A stretch of 8,822 nt of DNA, from contig JACQGV010000171.1 of NCBI GenBank assembly GCA_016199375.1, positions 1 to 8,822 on the forward strand, in the 5' to 3' direction. Position numbers and translations under genes: made by a program. The notes beneath the pieces are model-generated. The model had not been told where the DNA came from. It ran no database searches and was given only the letters and a program-made list of their open reading frames with translations. Below, piece by piece: positions 1-5,670 of the stretch. Position 1 is the first letter of the stretch. The number at the start of each line of letters is the position of its first letter. The stretch comes from Chloroflexota bacterium (GTDB lineage: Bacteria; Chloroflexota; Dehalococcoidia; SHYM01).

Positions 1-6
1 CTAGCT

Positions 7-390
7 ATGACCTCCAAGCTGGACGTGCTGCGGCCCAAGATCGAGGCCGAGGAGGAGGCCTGGGTCACCACCTTCCGCCCCGACGGCTCCCAGGCGCGGG
101 TGCCCGTCTGGTTCGCCCTGGGGCGCTCCAAGGTGTACATCCTGACCGACCGCTCCACCAAGAAAGCCGCCAACCTGCGCCGCGACCGCCGCGTCGAGCT
201 GGCCTTCGGCTCCCGCGAGAGCCGGCGCCGTCTGAAGGGGCGGGCCGGCCTCTCCCGCAGCCGGAGCCGCGTCGCCTGGTTCATGAAGCAGGTCTGGGCC
301 AAGTATGGCAAGCCCTACCGGCGCTGGGTGAAGGGCATGGAGGACTACGCCTACGATACTGGCGTGCTCATCATCGTGACCCCGGAGTGA
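7..390 (+). CDS. PPOX-fold (pyridoxamine 5'-phosphate oxidase-like) protein, possibly F420-dependent
   Basis: A 127-residue single-domain protein of the split beta-barrel flavin/F420-binding class. The N-terminal strand pair has the family pattern TTFRPDGSQARVPVWF (about residues 21-36). It is followed by a YILTDRSTKKAANLRRD segment (44-60), the basic stretch usually placed near the cofactor phosphate. The C-terminal part (AKYGKPYRRW, about 98-107) resembles short actinobacterial Rv2061-type PPOX proteins. Such proteins bind F420 or FMN in the cytoplasm and reduce small substrates; the substrate here cannot be told. The length is normal for the family. The reading frame is open to the window edge (CTA GCT before the ATG), so the ribosome-binding site and possibly a few residues lie outside. 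Its final 17 codons belong to the first unit of the 84-bp tandem array. Fold assignment is fairly sure; cofactor choice is inference. Confidence 0.72.
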   Translation: MTSKLDVLRPKIEAEEEAWVTTFRPDGSQARVPVWFALGRSKVYILTDRSTKKAANLRRDRRVELAFGSRESRRRLKGRAGLSRSRSRVAWFMKQVWAKYGKPYRRWVKGMEDYAYDTGVLIIVTPE

Positions 391-423
391 ATCCCCTCTC
401 CCCCTGGGAGAGGGTTGGGGTGA
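391..423. repeat. REP-like palindromic element, copy 1
   Basis: Directly after the PPOX stop codon is a perfect hairpin: arm CCCTCTCCC at 394-402, loop CCT, arm GGGAGAGGG at 406-414, then TTGGGGTGA. This sequence type is widespread between genes in many G+C-rich bacteria and tends to produce spurious translations such as NPLSPWERVGVRG (from memory of annotations, not checked here). It lacks a T-run, so it is not a good intrinsic terminator, though the hairpin might protect the 3' end of an mRNA. Confidence 0.75.
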
Positions 424-474
424 GAGGACTACGCCTACGACACCGGCGTGCTCATTGTGGTCACCCCGGAGTGA
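424..474 (+). pseudogene. Second copy of the PPOX C-terminal tail (fragment)
   Basis: This stretch reads EDYAYDTGVLIVVTPE followed by TGA, in the same frame as the PPOX gene and matching its C-terminus except I to V at one residue. It has no start codon or upstream gene body of its own, so it is an untranslated duplicate. It differs from unit 3 by four bases in three adjacent codons, two of which are synonymous and one conservative. Confidence 0.8.
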
Positions 475-507
475 ATCCCCTCTCCCCCTGGAAGAGGGTG
501 GGGGTGA
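475..507. repeat. REP-like palindromic element, copy 2
   Basis: Same element as at 391-423. The stem arms are at 478-486 and 490-498. The right arm reads GGAAGAGGG, so the stem has one mismatch. Confidence 0.7.
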
Positions 508-558
508 GAGGACTACGCCTACGACACCGGCGTGCTCATCATCGTGACCCCGGAGTGA
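508..558 (+). pseudogene. Third copy of the PPOX C-terminal tail (fragment)
   Basis: This stretch reads EDYAYDTGVLIIVTPE then TGA, identical in protein to the end of the intact gene and differing from it by two synonymous bases (GAC ACC instead of GAT ACT). It is a fragment without a start codon. Confidence 0.8.
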
Positions 559-592
559 ATCCCCTCTCCCCCTGGGAGAGGGTGGGGGTGAG
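559..592. repeat. REP-like palindromic element, copy 3
   Basis: The perfect hairpin arms are at 562-570 and 574-582, followed by TGGGGGTGAGGG. This copy ends the array. After it the sequence becomes unique and leads to the citE-like ribosome-binding site about 40 bases downstream. Confidence 0.72.
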
Positions 593-647
593 GGCTAAGC
601 CACCCCGGTCTATCGTCATTGGAGTGGCCCCGAGGAGCAAACCGAGC

Positions 648-1550
648 ATGGAGCCCATCCGCAGCCTGCTGTTCGTGCCCGGCAACCGGCAGAAGATGCT
701 GGACAAGGCCCGCGACGTGCCCGCCGACGTGCTGGTGCCCGACCTGGAGGACTCGGTGCCGCCCGAGGAGAAGGCCGCCGCCCGCAAGGTTGTCGCCGCC
801 AACCTGGCGGGCTTCGCCATCCGGGGCCAGCACCTCTTCGTCCGCATCAACGCCCTCTCCACCGGACTGGGCGAGGAGGACCTGGACGCCGTGCTGGGGC
901 CCCAGATCGAGGGTATCAGCGTCGGCAAGGCCGACTCCGCCACGGACCTGGTGGAGCTGGACCGGCTGCTGGGCCGCATGGAGCGGCGCAAGGGGCTGCC
1001 CGCTGGCTCCATCGCGGTCATCCCCTGGATCGAGAGCGCCCTGGGCATCATCAGCGCCCACGACATCGCCCGCGCCTCGCCGCGCATCGTCGCCATCTCC
1101 TTCGGCGCCGACGACTTCACCGCCGACATGGGCATCCCCCGCACCAAAGAGGGCACCGAGCAGTTCTACCCCCGGGCCGCCGTCGCCATCGCCGCCCGGG
1201 CGGCGGGGGTCATGGCCTTCGACACCCCCTTCGTGGACTTCCGGGACGAAGAGGGGCTCGCCCGCGACTGCGCCAGCGTGCGCCAGCTCGGCTACACCGG
1301 CAAGTGGTGCATCCACCCCGGCCAGGTGGCCACCGTCAACCGGCTGTTCACCCCCTCGGAGGAGGAGGTCGCCTACTGCCGCCGGGTGGCGGCGGCCTTC
1401 GACGAGGCGGTGGCCCGGGGCACCGCGGCCACCAGCGTGGACGGGCGCATGATAGACGTCCCCGGCTACCAGCGGGCCCAACGCATCCTGGACCTGGCGG
1501 CGGCCATCGCCCGGCGGGAGCGGGGGGGCGCTGCGGGGGGCCGGGCATAA
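648..1550 (+). CDS. CitE-like HpcH/HpaI aldolase/citrate lyase family protein (acyl-CoA lyase)
   Basis: A 300-residue TIM-barrel enzyme of the CitE/malyl-CoA lyase group, which cleaves or forms C-C bonds of 3-hydroxyacyl-CoA thioesters (malyl-CoA, citramalyl-CoA and similar) with Mg2+. Visible motifs: LLFVPGNRQKM at 7-17, DLED at 32-35, substrate Arg66 in VRIN, metal ligand Glu129 in IPWIES, Asp155/Asp156 in FGADDFTADMG, and the family signature KWCIHPGQV at 219-227. The ATG at 648 is chosen because GAGGAG (632-637) lies ten bases upstream and the family N-terminus starts here. An in-frame upstream start at 387 would add 87 residues translated from the tandem repeats and is unlikely. No citrate lyase partners (CitD, CitF) flank it, so true citrate lyase is improbable. 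The exact substrate is unknown; lyase or synthase acting on malyl- or citramalyl-type CoA esters is the best inference. Confidence 0.85.
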   Translation: MEPIRSLLFVPGNRQKMLDKARDVPADVLVPDLEDSVPPEEKAAARKVVAANLAGFAIRGQHLFVRINALSTGLGEEDLDAVLGPQIEGISVGKADSATDLVELDRLLGRMERRKGLPAGSIAVIPWIESALGIISAHDIARASPRIVAISFGADDFTADMGIPRTKEGTEQFYPRAAVAIAARAAGVMAFDTPFVDFRDEEGLARDCASVRQLGYTGKWCIHPGQVATVNRLFTPSEEEVAYCRRVAAAFDEAVARGTAATSVDGRMIDVPGYQRAQRILDLAAAIARRERGGAAGGRA

Positions 1551-1558
1551 GAAGCAGG

Positions 1559-1587
1559 TTGCAGCCCCCTGGGGACTGTGCTATCAT
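1559..1587 (+). promoter_or_regulatory. Candidate sigma-70-type promoter for the carboxyltransferase operon
   Basis: TTGCAG (1559-1564) and TATCAT (1582-1587) are separated by exactly 17 bases, and the -10 hexamer matches the consensus at five of six positions. The site lies just after the citE-like stop codon and about 170 bases before the operon's first gene, with a structured leader in between. It was found by eye only. Confidence 0.45.
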
Positions 1588-1760
1588 CGGCGATGCTGCC
1601 CAGCAGCCACCGGCTGGCAAGGCCAGCCCCGGAGCCACATGCGTGTAAGAAGCAAGCCTAACAGACGACCGACGGCGGGGGCCGCCGCCGTACCGCAGGA
1701 CATCCCCAGCAATGGGGATGTTTGTTCGTCGGGGGCGAGGCGGACGGAGAGGCAGCGAGC
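1588..1760 (+). other. Structured 5' leader of the carboxyltransferase operon
   Basis: This gene-poor stretch holds three hairpins: GGCTGGC/GCCAGCC (1612-1618 with 1622-1628), CGGCGG/CCGCCG (1673-1678 with 1682-1687), and ACATCCCC/GGGGATGT (1700-1707 with 1714-1721). The last is followed by a short T-rich run. CCGACG (around 1670) could also pair with CGTCGG (around 1728), giving a competing long-range stem. No known riboswitch consensus was recognised. Confidence 0.4.
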
Positions 1761-1764
1761 ATGA
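1639..1764 (+). CDS. Possible 41-codon leader ORF (uncertain)
   Basis: ATG at 1639 has GGAG four bases upstream (1631-1634) and opens a frame of 41 codons. The product would be Arg-rich (starts MRVRSKPNRRP). Its TGA (1762-1764) overlaps the ATG of the carboxyltransferase gene in an ATGA arrangement. It reads through the 1700-1721 hairpin, so its translation could disrupt that hairpin and couple to the downstream gene. Open frames of this size are common by chance in G+C-rich DNA and no homologue is recognised. Confidence 0.18.
   Translation: MRVRSKPNRRPTAGAAAVPQDIPSNGDVCSSGARRTERQRA
1700..1726 (+). terminator. Terminator-like hairpin in the operon leader (possible attenuator)
   Basis: A perfect 8-bp stem ACATCCCC/GGGGATGT with loop AGCAAT is followed by TTGTTC. 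The T-tract is short and interrupted, so termination would be moderate. It sits 35 bases before the gene's ATG and downstream of the candidate promoter, which suits attenuation. A weak terminator for the citE-like transcript is the alternative. Confidence 0.4.
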
Positions 1765-3314
1765 CTACCAGGCAAGAGCTGTTCAAAGAGCTGGAGCAGC
1801 GCGAGCGTAAGCTCCTGGGGATGGGCGGTCCCGACGAGGTCGCCCGCCAGCACGAGCGCAAAAAGCTCACCGCCCGCGAGCGCCTGGCCCTGCTCTTCGA
1901 CGAGGGCTCCTTCCAGGAGCTCGACATGCTGGTCCGCCACCGCGCCACCGGCTTCGGCCTGGACAAGCTGGAGATCCCCGCCGACGGCGTCATCACGGGG
2001 CACGGCTTGATCAGCGGCCGCCCAGCCTTCGCCTACGCCCAGGACTTCACCGCCCGCGGTGGCACCCTGGGTGAGGCCCACGCCCAGAAGATCGTCAAGG
2101 TCATGGACCTGGCCATGAAGGTGGGCGCCCCCATCATCGGCATCAACGACGGCGGCGGCGCGCGCATCCAGGAAGGGATAGACGCCCTCAAGGGCTACGG
2201 CGATATCTTCCTGCGCAACTCCTGGGCCTCCGGCGTCATCCCCCAGATCTCCGCCATCATGGGTCCCACCGCCGGTGGCGGCGTCTACTCGCCCGCCATG
2301 ACCGACTGGGTCTTCATGGTGAAGGGCTCCAGCTACATGTTCATCACCGGCCCCGATGTCATCAAACAGGTCACCGGCGAGGAGATCAGCTTCGAGGACC
2401 TGGGCGGCGCCGATGCTCACACCAAGAAGAGCGGCGTAGCCCATTTCGCCTCCGAGAGCGACCAGGACTGCATCGAGCGCATGAAGGAGCTGCTGAGCTA
2501 CCTCCCCCAGAACAATATGGAGGACCCGCCCCGGGTGGACCTGGGTGACGACCCGGCCCGCGAGGACCCCGAGCTGGACAGCCTGATACCTGAGGACACG
2601 CGCAAGGCCTACGACGTCAAACGGGTGATCCATTCCTTCTGCGACGCGGGGGCCTTCCTGGAGCCCCAGCCGGACTACGCCCCCAACCTGGTCATCGCCT
2701 TCGGCAGGATGAACGGCCGCACCGTGGGCTTCATCGCCAACCAGGCCGCCTACCTGGCCGGCGTGCTGGACGTCAACTCCTCCGACAAGGCGGCCCGGTT
2801 CATCCGTTTCTGCGATGCCTTCAACATACCCCTCATCACCCTGGCCGATAACCCGGGGTATCTGCCCGGGACCGACCAGGAGTGGACCGGGATCATCCGC
2901 CATGGGGCCAAGCTGCTCTGGAGCTACGCCGAGGCCACGGTGCCCAAGATTACCGTGATCCTGCGCAAGGACTACGGCGGCGCCTACATCGCCATGTGCA
3001 GCCGCCACCTGGGCGCTGACTTCGCCTTCGCCTGGCCCACCGCCGAGATCGCCGTCATGGGCGCCGAGCCCGCCGCCCAGATCATCCACCGGCGGGAGAT
3101 TCAGGCCGCCGAGGACAAGGCCAAGAAGCTCCAGGAGAAGGTGGCGGAGTACCAGGCGCTCCTCTACAATCCCTATATCGCCGCCAGCCGGGGCTATGTG
3201 GACGCCGTCATCCGGCCCAGCCAGACCCGCCGGCGGATCATCGAGTCCCTGGATCTGCTGAGCACCAAGCGGGAGAGCCGACCCGCCAAGAAACACGGCA
3301 ACATCCCGATGTAG
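1761..3314 (+). CDS. Acyl-CoA carboxyltransferase, 12S transcarboxylase / MmdA / PccB type
   Basis: A 517-residue cytoplasmic enzyme that moves a carboxyl group between biotin and an acyl-CoA, most likely propionyl-CoA/methylmalonyl-CoA. It has the two crotonase-like halves of the family. The N-terminal half has GGGARIQEG (131-139) and GPTAGGGVYSPA (168-179). The C-terminal half has NPGYLPGTDQE (364-374), KDYGGAYIAM (403-412) and MGAEPAA (433-439). The Gly-rich turns form the oxyanion holes. Residue 410, just after GGAY, is Ile; this position affects acyl-chain choice in actinobacterial homologues (recalled, not checked). An Asp/Pro-rich linker spans about 253-280. The start at 1761 is supported by GGAGAGG (1746-1752) and by the usual family N-terminus; a TTG at 1722 is less likely. 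The next gene begins two bases after the stop. Length is normal. It could instead serve an ATP-dependent propionyl-CoA carboxylase or a methylmalonyl-CoA decarboxylase. Confidence 0.92.
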   Translation: MTTRQELFKELEQRERKLLGMGGPDEVARQHERKKLTARERLALLFDEGSFQELDMLVRHRATGFGLDKLEIPADGVITGHGLISGRPAFAYAQDFTARGGTLGEAHAQKIVKVMDLAMKVGAPIIGINDGGGARIQEGIDALKGYGDIFLRNSWASGVIPQISAIMGPTAGGGVYSPAMTDWVFMVKGSSYMFITGPDVIKQVTGEEISFEDLGGADAHTKKSGVAHFASESDQDCIERMKELLSYLPQNNMEDPPRVDLGDDPAREDPELDSLIPEDTRKAYDVKRVIHSFCDAGAFLEPQPDYAPNLVIAFGRMNGRTVGFIANQAAYLAGVLDVNSSDKAARFIRFCDAFNIPLITLADNPGYLPGTDQEWTGIIRHGAKLLWSYAEATVPKITVILRKDYGGAYIAMCSRHLGADFAFAWPTAEIAVMGAEPAAQIIHRREIQAAEDKAKKLQEKVAEYQALLYNPYIAASRGYVDAVIRPSQTRRRIIESLDLLSTKRESRPAKKHGNIPM

Positions 3315-3316
3315 CA

Positions 3317-3511
3317 ATGACAATGCCAGCGATACCAGCCAGGACCATGGCCGCCATCACCGCCGCCGTGCAGTTGTACCTGGAGGAGGAGCAGCGCCCC
3401 GCCCACCACCCGCCTCCTCGCCCCAGGACAGCGGCCGCCGCCTGGGCCGACTATGGCCGCAGCGAGCTGATGCGCCAGCGCACGGCCTGGCAACTGCGGC
3501 TGGCCCGCTAG
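3317..3511 (+). CDS. Small accessory subunit of the carboxyltransferase complex (epsilon/OadG-like region, putative)
   Basis: A 64-residue protein lying between two carboxyltransferase genes, starting two bases after the stop of the first and ending 29 bases before the next. It has a short amphipathic helix AAITAAVQLYLEEE (about 12-25), a Pro/Ala/His-rich middle, and a Trp/Arg-rich tail (WADYGRSELMRQRTAWQLR, about 43-61). Small proteins with this shape (AxLxAVxxYLxEE helix, then a Trp-containing tail) occur beside acyl-CoA carboxylase beta subunits and biotin-dependent decarboxylases, for example actinobacterial AccE/PccE and the MmdE type. There is no membrane helix, so it is not a classical OadG. 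No good ribosome-binding site precedes 3317, so translational coupling is likely. ATG at 3347 is an alternative start that would leave only the conserved part. The role as assembly or bridging subunit is inferred from position and shape. Confidence 0.6.
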   Translation: MTMPAIPARTMAAITAAVQLYLEEEQRPAHHPPPRPRTAAAAWADYGRSELMRQRTAWQLRLAR

Positions 3512-3540
3512 CGTCCCGTCTTAGCTAGGAGAGAGACCCG

Positions 3541-5523
3541 ATGTCTGCCAAGAGACAAGCAGCGCCCAACGCGCCCAAGCCAGCCCCCGGAAAGGCCCCG
3601 GAGCCCCCGGCCCGGCCGGTCAAGATAACCGATGTCACCTTCCGCGACGGCCACCAGTCGGTCTGGGCCACCCGCATGCGCACCGAGGACATGGAGCCCG
3701 TGGCCGAGGAGCTGGACCGCGCCGGGTTCCACTCCGTCGAGGTCTGGGGCGGCGCCACCTTCGACGTCTGCACCCGCTTCCTGGGCGAAGACCCCTGGGA
3801 CCGGGTCCGGCGCCTGAAGCGGATGATGCCCAAGACCCCCCTTCAGATGCTCCTCCGCGGCCAGAACCTGGTGGGCTACCGCAACTACGCCGACGATGTG
3901 GTGCGCGCCTTCGTAGACCATGCCGCCGAGGTCGGCATGGATATCTTCCGCGTCTTCGACGCCCTCAACGACGAGCGCAACATGGAAGCGCCCTTCAAGG
4001 CCATCAAGGAGACCGGCAAACACATCCAGGCCTGCATCTGCTACTCCCTCACCGAGCGGCGCATGGGGGGCGAGATCTTCAACCTGGAGTACTACCTCCA
4101 GAAGGCCCAGCTCCTCCAGGACATGGGGGCCGACTCCCTCTGCATCAAGGACATGGCCGGCATCGTCGCCCCCTTCGACGTCTACGACCTGGTGACGGCC
4201 CTCAAGGGCGTCCTGCACATACCAATCCAGCTCCACTCCCACTACACCAGCGGCATGGCCGCCATGACCGCCCTCAAGGCCATCGAGGCCGGCGTGGACA
4301 TCGTGGACACCGCCCTGGCGCCCCTGGCGCTGCGGTCCAGCCACCCGGCCGCCGAGCCCCTTGCCGTCACCTTGCAAGGGACCCCTTGGGAGACCCCCCT
4401 GGACCTCCACCACCTCCTGAAGATAGACGAGTTCCTGGAGTCCATCGCCCCCAAGTACCGCGACCTCCTGGACAGCTCCCACCAGTCCGTCATAGATACG
4501 GCCGTCCTGGAGCACCAGGTGCCCGGAGGCATGATCAGCAACCTCGTATCCCAGCTCAGGGAGGCCGGCGCCCTGGACCGTATCCAGGAGGTCTACGAGG
4601 AGATCCCCCGCACCCGCAAGGACCTGGGCTACCCGCCCCTGGTAACCCCCACCAGCCAGATCGTCGGCATCCAGGCTGTGCAGAACGTCCTCTTCGGCCG
4701 CTACAAGATGATCTCCGCCCAGGTGAAGGACTACTGCTACGGGCTCTACGGGCGGCCGCCCCGCCCCATAGACCCCGAGGTGCAGCGGATCGCCCTCAAA
4801 GGCTACGAGCGCGGCGAGAAGCCCATCACCGGCCGGCCCGGAGACATCCTGCAGCCGGAGTTGGGGAAGGCCAAGGAGGCCACCAAAGGCCTCGCCAAAG
4901 ACATCGGCGACGTGCTGACCTACGCCCTCTACCCCACCACCGGGCAGCGCTTCCTGCGCTGGAAGTACGGCCTGGAGCCGGTCCCGCCGGAGGTCAAGCC
5001 CAAGGCCCTGGAGGACATCCGGAGCGAGGATGAGCTCATCGCCAAGGCCAAGGCCGGCAAGCTGGTGGAGCGACCGCAGCGCCCGGCGCCGGAGAAGAGC
5101 GCCAACGCGCGCACGTTCAACGTCTTCATAGACGGCCAGCACTTCGAGGTGGAGGTGGACCCGGTGGGTGGCATGACGGTGGCCGCCGCCCCTGCCCCGG
5201 CGGCAGCCCGGCCCGCGCCAGCAGCTCCCGCCGCTCCCTCCTCCCGCCCCGCGGCGACGCCGGCGCCCGCCAAGCCGCCGCCCGCTGCCACGCCGGCGGT
5301 GGCGGCCGGCGAGACCGCCCTCACCGCGCCCATGCCGGGCATGGTGATCCGCTACGAAGTGCAGGAGGGCGCGTCCGTCAAGGCGGGCGACGTGGTGGTC
5401 ATCCTGGAGGCTATGAAGATGGAGAACGCCCTGCCCGCTCCGCGGGATGGCGTCGTCAAGGCCCTCACCTGTGCCCCTGGGGTCAGCGTGCAGCGGAACG
5501 CGGTCTTGGCTATACTAGTCTGA
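3541..5523 (+). CDS. 5S-type carboxyltransferase fused to a biotin carrier domain (PycB/OadA/transcarboxylase 5S-1.3S)
   Basis: A 660-residue protein that transfers a carboxyl group between oxaloacetate/pyruvate and biotin. Residues 1-27 are an Ala/Pro-rich extension. About 28-300 is the metal-dependent TIM barrel: RDGHQS (35-40, metal ligand Asp36), WGGATFD (69-75), [11 protein letters not shown] (104-114), Lys203 in CIKDMAG (the carbamylated-lysine position) and His232/His234 in LHSHYTSG. About 305-480 is the conserved PYC_OADA domain ([20 protein letters not shown]). Residues 523-544 resemble the N-terminal strand pair of the 1.3S biotin subunit. A long Ala/Pro swinging linker (about 545-592) leads to a biotinyl domain with EAMKMEN, biotin-accepting Lys626. 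AGGAGAG (3527-3533) sits seven bases before the ATG. All key residues are intact. No biotin carboxylase domain is fused. Alternatives are pyruvate carboxylase subunit B with a distant PycA, or an oxaloacetate decarboxylase alpha subunit; no membrane beta subunit is in the window. Confidence 0.92.
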   Translation: MSAKRQAAPNAPKPAPGKAPEPPARPVKITDVTFRDGHQSVWATRMRTEDMEPVAEELDRAGFHSVEVWGGATFDVCTRFLGEDPWDRVRRLKRMMPKTPLQMLLRGQNLVGYRNYADDVVRAFVDHAAEVGMDIFRVFDALNDERNMEAPFKAIKETGKHIQACICYSLTERRMGGEIFNLEYYLQKAQLLQDMGADSLCIKDMAGIVAPFDVYDLVTALKGVLHIPIQLHSHYTSGMAAMTALKAIEAGVDIVDTALAPLALRSSHPAAEPLAVTLQGTPWETPLDLHHLLKIDEFLESIAPKYRDLLDSSHQSVIDTAVLEHQVPGGMISNLVSQLREAGALDRIQEVYEEIPRTRKDLGYPPLVTPTSQIVGIQAVQNVLFGRYKMISAQVKDYCYGLYGRPPRPIDPEVQRIALKGYERGEKPITGRPGDILQPELGKAKEATKGLAKDIGDVLTYALYPTTGQRFLRWKYGLEPVPPEVKPKALEDIRSEDELIAKAKAGKLVERPQRPAPEKSANARTFNVFIDGQHFEVEVDPVGGMTVAAAPAPAAARPAPAAPAAPSSRPAATPAPAKPPPAATPAVAAGETALTAPMPGMVIRYEVQEGASVKAGDVVVILEAMKMENALPAPRDGVVKALTCAPGVSVQRNAVLAILV

Positions 5524-5538
5524 AGGTCAGTGCAAGGC

Positions 5539-5589
5539 ATGAGCGGCGAGCGGTTGACAAACAGGCGGATAATGGCTTCGCAGGCATGA
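5539..5589 (+). CDS. Possible 16-codon leader peptide before korA (uncertain)
   Basis: ATG at 5539 opens the short frame MSGERLTNRRIMASQA and stops at 5587-5589, three bases before the stem of the terminator-like hairpin at 5592. A weak GAAGGT (5522-5527) lies upstream. The position is that of an attenuator leader peptide, but there is no run of a single amino acid that would name a signal. Confidence 0.18.
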   Translation: MSGERLTNRRIMASQA

Positions 5590-5591
5590 AC

Positions 5592-5620
5592 AAGGGGGGT
5601 GCAATACCCCCCTTTTATTA
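5592..5620 (+). terminator. Strong intrinsic terminator / possible korA attenuator
   Basis: AAGGGGGGT (5592-5600) pairs perfectly with ACCCCCCTT (5606-5614) around loop GCAAT, and the descending arm runs into TTTTATTA (5613-5620). This is a textbook rho-independent terminator for the carboxyltransferase operon. It is only about 50 bases before the korA start, and no promoter-like sequence is visible after it, so readthrough or attenuation may feed korAB. Confidence 0.85.
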
Positions 5621-5629
5621 CGCGTCGCG

Positions 5630-5648
5630 CGCCTCCCGCTGGGAGGCG
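5630..5648 (+). promoter_or_regulatory. GC-rich hairpin in the korA leader
   Basis: CGCCTCCC (5630-5637) pairs with GGGAGGCG (5641-5648) around loop GCT, between the terminator and the korA ribosome-binding site. CCTCCC could instead pair (with one G-T wobble) with the GGGGGG arm of the terminator, so the two hairpins are mutually exclusive in principle. Function is unknown. Confidence 0.35.
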
Positions 5649-5670
5649 AGGAAAACGGAGGCCAGCCGGC

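Larger units (their letters stand above)
340..591 (+). repeat. Three tandem 84-bp units combining a gene tail and a REP-like palindrome
   Basis: Units lie at 340-423, 424-507 and 508-591. Each begins GAGGACTACGCC, contains the last 16 codons plus stop of the PPOX gene (51 bp), and ends with a 33-bp palindromic element. Unit 1 differs from unit 3 at three positions. Unit 2 differs from unit 3 at five. All three have exactly the same length, 28 codons. The array therefore keeps reading frames open through the repeats, and one of these frames joins the downstream citE-like gene. The unit is a chimera of coding sequence and intergenic repeat, which is unusual. Confidence 0.93.

Noticed and set aside
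340..591. CRISPR array
   Set aside because: The units are contiguous 84-bp direct repeats without unique spacers, and they contain a gene tail.
588..616. Promoter for the citE-like gene using TATCGT (611-616)
   Set aside because: The matching -35 position (GTGAGG) lies in the repeat end and is poor. Transcription may simply continue from the PPOX gene.
1722..1760. Extended carboxyltransferase start at TTG 1722
   Set aside because: It follows directly on the leader hairpin without a ribosome-binding site. ATG 1761 has GGAGAGG eight bases upstream and matches the family N-terminus.
1588..1760. Cobalamin or other known riboswitch in the leader, attractive because methylmalonyl-CoA mutase needs B12
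   Set aside because: No recognisable B12-box or other conserved riboswitch core was found by eye; only simple hairpins are present.
5488..5516. TATACT (5511-5516) with GTGCAG (5488-5493) as a promoter inside the end of the 5S-biotin gene
   Set aside because: The spacing is 17 bases and the -10 is good, but the -35 is poor, so the evidence is too weak to list as a feature.
1761..5523. Sodium-pumping methylmalonyl-CoA or oxaloacetate decarboxylase
   Set aside because: No membrane beta subunit is present, and the 64-residue protein has no membrane helix. It cannot be fully excluded because a beta subunit could be encoded elsewhere.
5554..5582. Perfect TTGACA (5554-5559) upstream of korA as a -35 element, with GATAAT at 5569 as -10
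   Set aside because: The gap between them is only nine bases, and the hexamer at the proper distance (TTCGCA, 5577-5582) does not resemble a -10. Not called as a promoter.
5599..5670. Extended korA start at GTG 5599
   Set aside because: The GTG lies inside the terminator stem, the added 24 residues look unlike the family, and GGAGG is correctly spaced to ATG 5671.
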